Below, piece after piece: positions 55,159 to 64,000 of a DNA stretch of 64,000 nt. The translations under genes and the position numbers were made by a program. The number at the start of each line of letters is the position of its first letter. The stretch's first letter is position 1. Below the pieces are notes generated by a model. That model searched no databases, was not told the origin of the DNA, and saw nothing but the letters and a program-made list of their open reading frames with translations. Source of the stretch: Limonium bicolor (lineage: Eukaryota > Streptophyta > Magnoliopsida > Caryophyllales > Plumbaginaceae); assembly GCA_023374045.1 (NCBI GenBank), contig CM041780.1, positions 95,637,005 to 95,701,004 of the forward strand, given 5' to 3'.

Positions 55159-58100
55159 GACTGAATTACCGAGCTTAGGAAGTACCGAGTTAGGAATTTA
55201 GTGCTTTGGGTTAAGGGTTGAGTGATAGCGTGAGAGATACGCTAGTTAGGAACTACCAGTGACTACTGGAAACCTACTATATCCTTCCCGCCCTCCACAA
55301 TCCCTGTTTTATAACTTGGGAAACAACGCCAGAGAGATGGAAGTCCACTCTTACTCGGAAATACCCGATCTGGCTGTTATTAAATACCTCTAAAGGTACG
55401 GAGAACCTGTCATACGGTTGATCCCGAAAACTGGGAATCCCGGAGACGGTTCCCATCTAAACAGTGTTAACCGCATTTCATAGCGAAGAGTGAAGAATCA
55501 GTGTATAGAAGAATAGAATTTCCGGCAACCTGGGTCGACATGCCGAGCAGTCGAGGATAACCAGCTTGCAACGCACCGACCGTGCAACAGGCAAGAAGTG
55601 GATTAGTGAAACCCGAGACGAGTGTCTACGGGACCACAGTTGATAAATAATACACCAATGGTATACCAACCGACAAGGGAACTACAACGTAGTGCCCAAA
55701 TACGTGGAACGGGCTACAAAGAGTACAATACTAAGAAAAAGGGGTCTCCCAGAATGGGAAACACCCTAGTTGACGATCGTCATGTGAAGACAGTGAGAAG
55801 TCACCTAGAGGAGTTATTATCAAGACAGTGAGATCAGTGAGGGCCAACAAGGCCACTGATGACAATATGGGTAAAAACAATACCACAATCGGTATGTGTT
55901 AAACAGATAGCCAGTTAGCATGGCGCACTTGCCATAGCAAGTGCTGCTATAACAGGGCTGTTCGGGAAATTTATAACCACTACAAAGTACTTGGTAAAGT
56001 ACTAGAAAGTTAAATGTGATCGTCATAACAGTGGAAGGGCCTGTTAGCCTAACCCCTGTAATTGTAAGTACACCAGTCAGCAAGAAGCTAGACTTGGTTG
56101 AGGCAAGAAGGTATTGAAAAACCATGAGAATTTTTCTTTCAACCCAGATTTATTCAAACCCTTTTCTTTTCAAAACCAAATTTTCTTTCAAACCAACACT
56201 TCTTCCAACCTTCTTTTAAACCAAACCAGTAAAACCAAGGGCAGTTGATAAAGATACAACAATGGATAAACTTTCCCTCGATTAAGTTCGGGAAGCATGG
56301 AATGAATATTGTCATGGGACAATATAAGGGAGTTGACAACAGAATACTTCACCTAGGCGTGTGACGGACACTACGAGTGTACCGACTGGAATGTGGGACG
56401 ACCGCACTCCGATAGGAGCTTGTGGGCCTGACAGACCTACTTATGGGTTAGTTGGGTAAGTAGTAATGTATCACTATAATACCCCACATATGTATACGAG
56501 TAGAGTCCGAAACACGGGAAGTAGTCGACTTCGTACTACGGTCAGCAGTATAAGTCAAACAAGAACTAAGGATTACCATGAATGGTTGAAGATAAGGAAC
56601 TCAGTTAAGTTAACGAGATTAAAAGGATTAGTGAATTCCTTCCAAGGAAATGTTTAAGAGTCAGGAGGTGCGAAGTGCACTAACTGAATGTAAAGACATC
56701 GTATATGACTTAAGGATCCTCAGGGATAAACATGATAGCTGGAATGGTGACCCAGCCTGTACATGGCAAAGCAGATGCCTAATGTGGACACATTAATGTG
56801 CAATGAACGGGATGAAACTCCCAGAATGAGTACCTACACTATCAGGAAATGTTGATCTTCACAGAAGAAGATAATAACCAGTTAAGAACGCAAAAAGGCG
56901 TGGCTAACTGAATGTACCAATAACTGTGAACCAGATGTAATGGCATGATTTAGCAACACCCAGGAGCAATCCTTAAAGGGTGTTCGCATCAGTAATTGTT
57001 GCACGAAATGCATGACAGAAGCATAAGGGTTGAAACTAACACCCAGTTTAGACATAAGTTGTCAGGAGACGGACTGACAAACCTAAGGGGCATCCCATGA
57101 AAGGAAACGGAATGTAACGACCTTGTCATGGAGCTCAATATAATATCCAAACCATGTAATGTTGTACAGAGAAGTACATATGTGTGGACAGCCTACAATG
57201 AGCGCAGCTCAAGGCAGTAAGGCTTATAAGCCACAAATAAAATGTGTTATGAAAGTTAGATTGACTGCAAAAGTTTATGTTATATGAGTAAATAGAGTGG
57301 TAAACGAACCACTGCATTAAGAGTGGGGATACCTCTCGATATTGTGAGACCGCAGGAGCGGTAGTTATGTGAACCAAGCTCAAGAAATATGTTAAGGATG
57401 GACGATGTTATTATTGAAAGAGAGCAGTTGGCTTAGTAGTATGTGTGTATAAAGTGAAACACCGAGCTGAATAATGCCGGCTTGTGACTCGAATGATCAA
57501 TGCTCAAAGAGCATTCGGTAGTCATCCAAATGAATGACGAACCCTAGTGTGAATAATGTAAGTATATGCGTGGAAGATAATGTGACAGTAAATACCATGT
57601 AAGTTAGTGTTATGTTATACAATAAGCACGGTGCGCAGTAAGCGACCGTTGTATAAGTGTTGTTGAATAATAATGTGGCAGATAAGACCAGTTATGAGTT
57701 AAACTTAATAGAGATGCAAGCTGAGCAATGTTAAACAGACTGGGCAATAAGCCAGTGGTAGGTACTATGTGATGAGGAACTCAGTGTGAATTCCATGGCG
57801 AATCGCATAAGGGATTTACTGTCAAGAGTTTACGCCTCTGCACTCTGTATGACTGAGTGTTTTGGTATTGCACTTGCGCAGTAATGATCGAGTGGGATAG
57901 CTAGGAATTGGAAACATGTTAATTGTGGAGGAATAATGTTATAAAGGCCGATGCATAGGAAATGCAAGGCCGCACCAATAAAGGAGTACTTGTACAAAAC
58001 CAAATGTGGAGACATGATTAACAGTAAGTGACTACAGTAGCACTAACTGCCAAATATCGGTATGGAATATACCCCAAATGTTGTAAATAGCTGAGAGAGC

Positions 58101-60040
58101 ACTACACACTAGGTAGTAGCTCAATCTCAACCGACAATAAGTCGGAAGGGAACAAGTCAATCATTGTGAAATACACAGCTGTATACACAGTAAATTGTCA
58201 TGGAAGTGGATAGGAAGTTTATAACTCACCGAATTCGCTAACGGTAAGAGATACCACGCGTCGGTTGAGAAACCATTGTTACCAAGATGAAGGTGACAAT
58301 TGGGGATGTACAATACAGTAAGAATAACAAAAGGGGCAATTAAGCTCTACAGTTATTAGAGTTTCGCAGCAGAAACTAGTGAACCAGTGATTCAAGTGTT
58401 GAATGTACATGGTGAACATGAATGAATGGCTAATTATTAACGCCTAGAAGCCTAACAGGCCAGAATCGAAACCAGTTAAGAGTTAAAGCAAACTCCAATG
58501 AGAATTCTTGGTTTAGGGACTAAACCGCCAATATGGTTAAGATCCACTAATCAGAATCCATTGTATAATCGACCGCGTGAAAGTTAAAACACTTCGACGG
58601 TAGAACATTTTAAGCCAATGTTTAGTGATTGATTACGTGGGTGTAATCCCTTTTAAGGGGGGTAGAGCGCAAAACCACTTAGTGTGTATTACCGTACAAA
58701 TGTACGTGATTTATGTTGTGCATAGCACAAAATAATTTGTTTTGATGATTGGTGTGTGTGTTATGTAAACATACGCATTCATTCATCGTTTAATTGTGGT
58801 AATTGCGCACAGAAGATGCGAATACCATTGTGATAAGTGTGTGTATTTGTTAACAATTGTGTGTGATAGTACAAGTGTGGGGGAGTAGAGAAACTCCCGG
58901 GGAACAAAACCCCGACAGTGTATAAATGTGAAACGGTGTATTGTATTTTGATAAAATATATGTGTATATATATACTATATAGTGATTCACGAAAGGGTGT
59001 GAAATCGACATAGAACCTAGTGAGAATAAGATTCCCTAGGTAACAACATTAAAGTGCATGGAAATAACTGATAGACGGAGTTCTATCCCTTGGAGATGTT
59101 ATGATCATGACTAGAATGATTTAAAAGATAGAAAATTGGAAATGAGTGATTTAATTGATGCTTGAAAATGAAGTGGGAGGTGGAACTTGATTTGCATGCG
59201 ATCAAGGGAAGCCGAACACAAATTGGGGTGGAAGGATAGTTCGACACTGATGCTGATCACATCAGGGTTGGATGATTCTTGAAGCTCCCTATAAGTGGTC
59301 ACAAATAACCACGCTAAGAAAAGAAGCAAAGAGCATAAGTTGGACTTGGAGTTGTGTTGTGTTTTCAAAAGGATTTTCAATTGGTGTTTTCAAACAATCG
59401 ATTAATATTTTGAATAAAGGATTCTCTTATACTTAACCTAGTAAAGAATATTTTTGTAGTACTTGCTCACGAGCTGAGGACGCATGAGCCTTTGTCTTCG
59501 GACCGGTGACATGAGAAGTATATATGTTAAAAATGTATGTGATTATTTTGACCTCCCAAAGAAACGGGGACCAGAAGGTGTCCATCGCGACCGGGTTCTG
59601 CGGGATCACAGTGTATATGTACTCAACATGGGACTGGAGCCCATGGAGAGATGGAAAAGGTATTTCTGTTTGTTATACATGCTAAGACATGTTGTGTGGT
59701 ATGAGTAAGAAATATTATTTTAGACCTTGAGTCCTAATGTGGTAGTTTCGAAAGTGTTATGTTATTCAGACCTATGAGTCTAACTGTTGTATTGTTACCC
59801 AGACCTGAGAGTCTGAGGGTGGTATGTAAGTGTAATGTTATTAAGGTACCCGGACCGTGAGTCCGAGGTTATCATGTAAGTATGTTACGATATGGTTATG
59901 TATAATGTGGATATGTTGCCCGGACCGTTAAGTCCGAGGTTGGATGTAAAGGATGGTTGGTAATGGAAGTTAATTTCGAAAGTAATTCCCGTATTCTAAT
60001 CCAATGATGCGAGGAAATGTGAACTTCGAGGACGAAGTTC
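55159..60040 (+). other. LARD interior, non-coding
   Basis: There is no gag, protease, RT, RNase H or integrase motif in any frame that I could find. All frames are under 105 codons. An inverted repeat GCGCACTTGCCATAGCAAGTGC lies at 55923-55944. A purine tract CCCTTTTAAGGGGGGTAGAG at 58648-58667 matches the inner tract of element T. Just upstream of it, a fragment (IIDRVKVKTLRR, stop, then LVIDYVGV) may be a remnant of the pol end, weakly supported. Short hairpin units occur at 59720-59945. Confidence 0.7.
59720..59945. repeat. Five short hairpin units upstream of the LARD polypurine tract
   Basis: Repeats of the form CGGACCGTGAGTCCGAGGTT: two clear copies (near 59850 and 59920) and three decayed ones (AGACCTTGAGTCCT, AGACCTATGAGTCT, AGACCTGAGAGTCTGA). 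The stem is CGGAC/GTCCG or AGAC/GTCT, spaced 35-70 bp. Confidence 0.7.
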
Positions 60041-60057
60041 TTTTAAGGGGGGTAGAT
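60041..60057 (+). other. LARD terminal polypurine tract
   Basis: TTTTAAGGGGGGTAGAT directly precedes the second LTR. Confidence 0.92.
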
Positions 60058-61453
60058 TGAAATACCCCAAACCTTGGTATGTTGTGTAAATGTTAACCTA
60101 TGGTATTAAAAGGCTAAAAAGTGCCTTAGAAACATCAATGAACCATTTAAACCATGGTAAAACAAAATAAAACACTAAGACACGGTTTGAGCAAAAAACA
60201 TGCTCTAAGCTTGAGTGGACTTGGTTGGAACCCAAGGAGCCTACCAAGACTTGATAATATTTAATTATGATTTTATAAGGCTAATTAAGTCCTTAGGAAA
60301 CCTTGGTAGACAATAAAACCAAACAAAACATAAATAAATACCTTAAAGTTAATATGGGCTAAAATGTGCTCTAAGCTTGGGATAAATTAGTAAAAGACCT
60401 AATGGTCATACCTATACCTTATAAATATGTTAATGAACATATTAAATCAATTACCAAAGAAAACCAAGCTTGAAAACAAGTTAAAACACAAAAAGTGCTT
60501 TAAGGAGTCTTAAAGCACGTTTTTGAAAAATTGTCTTGTAAATGAGTTTTGAATGGCTAAATGTCCATCATTACTCTTTAATTAACATGTGTACTATATA
60601 GTATCACATTTGGAAGTCTATATCAATGGGAAATCAAAATTTCACAACAATGTGCCTTGTTTTCATGAATAGTAACTTTTATAAGCTAGTTTGTAACATA
60701 TATTGTTATAAGTAATTAAATTGGTCAACAAAGACTATTATACCCTTCTAACTATATGGGGGCCGGTTTTTCAAGGTGTGAGTCACCAATATGCAAAGAA
60801 ATCAAATAAGTAAAGTAAAGCTTATAAAGTAAAGTACTATTCTACTATACTACTTAATATCTTCTAAAAGTAGAACTTATCTTCATTTCTCCCTTCCTCC
60901 TTCATTTCACACGCCTCTAAGCTCTCTTCTACCTCTCTTCTTTCTGTTCTCACGGTGATGCTACAGCAACAGCATCAAATGCCATCTTCCATTGCCAATA
61001 TTTCCTAGCTCACTTAACCAAATCAAAAACAAACACCACCATTCTCTTTGTCTCATCAAGCTCTTCAATTCTATCCTTCCAAAATTCCAAGAGCTCCATT
61101 TGGTGCCAAGAGGAATCTCCATGGGAGGAGCTTGAGCTCACCTTTTCACATATTATTGTTCTCCTTTGCTCCAAGGTAAGGAAACTCAAAGAAAAATGTC
61201 ATTTCCTTCATGTTGGTGTGATGTCCGAAAATCACCATTAATGGTGCTCATTTTGTTGCTTTGTTCTAGCTCCATTTGAATCTTTCAAGGACTAGGTGGA
61301 GTCCTCTCTTCATAGATATTCAAACTCTCTTCAAAGATCAAGGTAAAACAACTACATTAATGTTTTTGAAACAACGTAAACCTAGGGTTTACAATGAGTT
61401 TAAGCTTGAAGCTTGTATACTCATTTCATTGCTTGTATATTGTTTAGTAGTTG
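60058..61453 (+). repeat. LARD 3' LTR, first 1396 bp
   Basis: Collinear with 50450-51843 at about 99 percent by eye. Interrupted after AGTTG (61449-61453), the expected target duplication of the next element. Confidence 0.92.
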
Positions 61454-64000
61454 TGAAATACCCCAAACCTTGGTATGTTGTTTAAATGTTTAATATGTTA
61501 TCTAAAGGCCAAAAAGTGCCTTAGGAACATCAGTGTATAGTTTAAACCATAGTTAAAACACAATAAAACACTAAGACACGGTGTGAGCAAAAACATACTC
61601 TAAGCTTGGAGTGAACTTGGTTAGGACCCAAAGAGCCTACCAAGACTTGATAATATTTAATTATGACTTTATAAGGCTAATTAAGTCCTTAGGAAACCTT
61701 GGTAGACAATGAAACCAAACAAAACATAAATAAACACCTTAAGGTCAATATGGGCTAAAATGTGCTCTAAGCTTGGGATAAATTTGTATAAGACCTAATG
61801 GTCATACCTATACCTTATAATATGTTAATGAACATATTAAATCAATTACTAAAGAAAACCAAGCTTGAAAACAAGTTAGAACACAAATGTGCTTTAAGGA
61901 GTCTTAAAGCACGTTTTGAAAAATTGTCTTGTAAATGAGTTTTGAGTGGCTAAATGTCCACCATTACTCTTAAATATATGTGTACTATATAGAGTATCAC
62001 ATTTGGGTGGCTATATCAATGGGAAATCAAAAATTTCACTTCTATGTGCCTTGTTTTTGTGAATAGTGATTTTTATAAGCTAGTTTTGTAACATATGTTA
62101 TCATAAGTAGTTAAATTGACAAATAAAGACTAAAACACCCTAAGTACTATTGGGGGCCGGTTTTTAAAGGTGTGGTGACTCACCACCCTTGTTAACATGT
62201 TAAGAAATAAAGAAATGACTAACTAATGTACTATTTGCTTTATAAGCACAAATATCTTCAAAACTAGAACTTATCTTCATTCTCTTCTTTCCCTTCTCAA
62301 TTCCCAGTCCCATCCTCCCTCCATGCTCTCTTTTACGGACTGCTACAGCAACACCAACACCACCATTGTTTTCCATCTTTGACCACTTGTATCTCCTAGC
62401 TCATTTGGCCAAATTAAATTCTAAGACCACCATCTCTTCTCTCATCAAGCTCTTCAATTCTATCCTTTCAAAATTGCAAGAGCTCCATTTCGGTGCCAAG
62501 AGGAATCACCATGGGAGGAGCTTGAGCTCACCTTTTCACATATTGTTGTTCTCCTTTGCTTCTAGGTAAGAAAACTCAAAGAAAAATGACATTTCCTTCA
62601 TGTTTGTGTGGTGTCCGAAAATCACCATTAATAGTGCTCATTGTGTTGCTTTGTTTTAGCTTCATTTGAATCTTCCAAGGGCTTGGTGGAGTCCTCTCTT
62701 GATATATATTCAAGCTCTCTTTCCATTCCAAGGTAAAACAATCATCTTAATACCTTAAGATAATATATGTAAACCTAGGGTTTACAATGAGATGAAGCAT
62801 AAAGCTTGTATACTCATTTCAATGTTTGTATATTGTTTAGTAGTTGACAAGGAACCAAATGCCTTACCGGTTTTGTAAGGAAACAAGAAAGAAGTTTGGG
62901 TGGAAAAGAGGTAAATATGCTATCTCAATGTGGTTTAATGCCTTAGGAGAAATGAGCTTATAATGCTTGTTAAAACTACCTAAAGAGCTAATGGTAAGGA
63001 CTTAGTGAAAAGTTCTCAAGGAGACTAGTAAGAGGACATATGTAATGTTGGGTGTATTTGCAGGTCAAAGGCATTATTATGTGGGAAATTCAGTGTTTAA
63101 GATTTATGCAATTTAAGGGCCTAAGAGCCATGTTATTTAAGGGCCTAAGTGCCAAGCAACTTAAATTGTGCACTATATTGTGATGTAGCGTAAATTGGGT
63201 GAAGTCTTGTGTGTGATGGTGTTCTTGATGGATTTAGGTGTTCTTGAGTGTTTAATGGTGAAAACTATGAGCTTAGGAATGATGATGTGCTAAGAGAACC
63301 TATGGCAAAATTTGTAAAATGTATAAGGAGTTTTAAGTGCTTAAATGAACTTGGGTGAACTATGAATGGTTAGGAATGGATACATGCTTCACTAAGGAAG
63401 AAAACATGCATTAAGGTGTTCTAAGGTGCTATAAGGATTTAGGCATTGTCTTGGAAGTTCTAGAAATCCAATGAGTGTTTTTAGGATGTATTAAAGTCTT
63501 GGAGAAGTTTGTTTAAGGTTTAGGTAATGTTGATGAATAAGGAGAGAATGATGTTTAGGTAAGGTTTTGAGAAAGGAATTCGAGAAGGTGTGAAAAAGAA
63601 GATTTGTTTTGTAAGAGGAGATGCTTGGGAGATGATGTTGTGATGGTGAGAAAACATTTTGGTATGGTGGTCATTTAGGTGAAACACCCCTTAGGAAACC
63701 AAATGTAAATGTTACAAGTGTTATGGGATTTTGGGTGGAAATTGAGTAACAAGTGAAACATGGATTTAGGTGTGTTTAAGATGATATTTAGACATTAGAA
63801 TATACTAGGAACATTTGGTAAGTTTATATAATTAACGGAGGTGGAGAAATAATGCAACAAGGTTTGAAAAATGACATTTTAACAATTTGTAGGTTTGGTC
63901 CGGGACCTAAGTCATGGTTCATGTCCCGGACCAGGGGTGAAAAACAGGTCGAGAGTCACTTAAGGATGTGGTCCGGGACTTAGGCCTTGTATAAGGTCCC
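61454..64000 (+). mobile_element. LTR of a related LARD-like element, runs off the window
   Basis: It begins TGAAATACCCCAAACCTTGG and follows the LARD LTR throughout with more differences and indels than the LARD pair, so it is a sister subfamily nested in the LARD 3' LTR. It reaches its own GGTCCGGGAC array at 63897-64000. No gene is supported; the frame at 62366 is LTR sequence. Confidence 0.85.
63897..64000. repeat. Inverted-repeat array in the last LTR (cut by the window end)
   Basis: One complete unit (GGTCCGGGAC...GTCCCGGACC, 63897-63934) and the start of a second (63981 on), in the position equivalent to LARD array 1. Confidence 0.85.

Larger units (their letters stand above)
50450..61453 (+). 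mobile_element. LARD-type non-autonomous LTR retrotransposon (second LTR interrupted)
   Basis: It has 4676-bp LTRs, a PBS, a 4932-bp interior without open gag or pol, and a polypurine tract. The first 1.39 kb of the two LTRs differ at only about a dozen positions, so it is young. It inserted into element D after CATCA (50445-50449). Its second LTR breaks at 61453 where a related LTR begins, and the remainder lies beyond the window. The termini TGAAATACCCC...GGGGTGTTACA are the same as in element T, suggesting shared integrase recognition. Confidence 0.88.

Noticed and set aside
59484..59708. A 74-codon frame in the LARD interior
   Set aside because: Isolated, no retroelement motif, and the interior otherwise shows no coding signal.

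Overview
The window is plant nuclear DNA, most likely from an angiosperm (probably a eudicot). It is AT-rich and made almost entirely of nested LTR retrotransposons. Every recognisable primer site matches the 3' end of plant initiator-Met tRNA, the coding remnants are plant-type Ty3/gypsy chromovirus and Ty1/copia proteins, and a miniature TRIM element is present. I recognise no intact host gene, rRNA, tRNA gene or CRISPR. The species cannot be named from the sequence.

Layout. Bases 1-5580 are pieces of long LTRs nested in each other and inside the left LTR of a large minus-strand chromovirus remnant, called element B here (left LTR pieces 1694-2267 and about 5581-7080; internal 7081-7737 and 22657-27343; right LTR 27344-33556, about 6.2 kb). 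Element B is split by a complete minus-strand chromovirus, element T (7738-22651; about 4-kb LTRs; target duplication TCTAG). Bases 33557-44203 are low-information DNA split by a young plus-strand Ty1/copia element (35108-40717; duplication TATTC). From 44204 a third minus-strand chromovirus remnant, element D, starts with a 5.6-kb LTR (44204-49770) and a short internal stretch with a chromodomain remnant. It is interrupted at 50450 by a plus-strand element with no open gag or pol, of LARD type (large retrotransposon derivative), with 4.68-kb LTRs. The second LTR of that element (60058 on) is itself interrupted at 61454 by the LTR of a related element that runs off the window.

The most unusual object is element T. 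Between its gag zinc knuckle and its protease, in the sense direction, lies a reading frame for an AlkB-type 2-oxoglutarate/Fe(II) dioxygenase (15621-16378), with all the expected catalytic residues and one apparent frameshift. Around it, and inside gag, are plant-like GT-AG introns whose removal keeps the flanking codons in phase. The AlkB frame appears to sit on an optional exon inside a gag-pol intron. A complete 454-bp TRIM (16389-16842, duplication GTGAG) has inserted into the intron just ahead of it. This suggests host-gene capture plus splicing control in a chromovirus, with a possible role in removing methyl marks from the element's nucleic acid. The role is inference.

A second theme is structure in non-coding parts. 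The long LTRs of different families carry arrays of inverted-repeat units whose stems differ between families while pairing and linker are kept. The primer-binding site of T, B and the LARD lies in the same 8-bp-stem, 8-nt-loop hairpin. These elements also carry a second polypurine tract inside the 3' untranslated region. Shared ends and priming signals suggest that the coding-deficient LARD could be mobilised by relatives of T.
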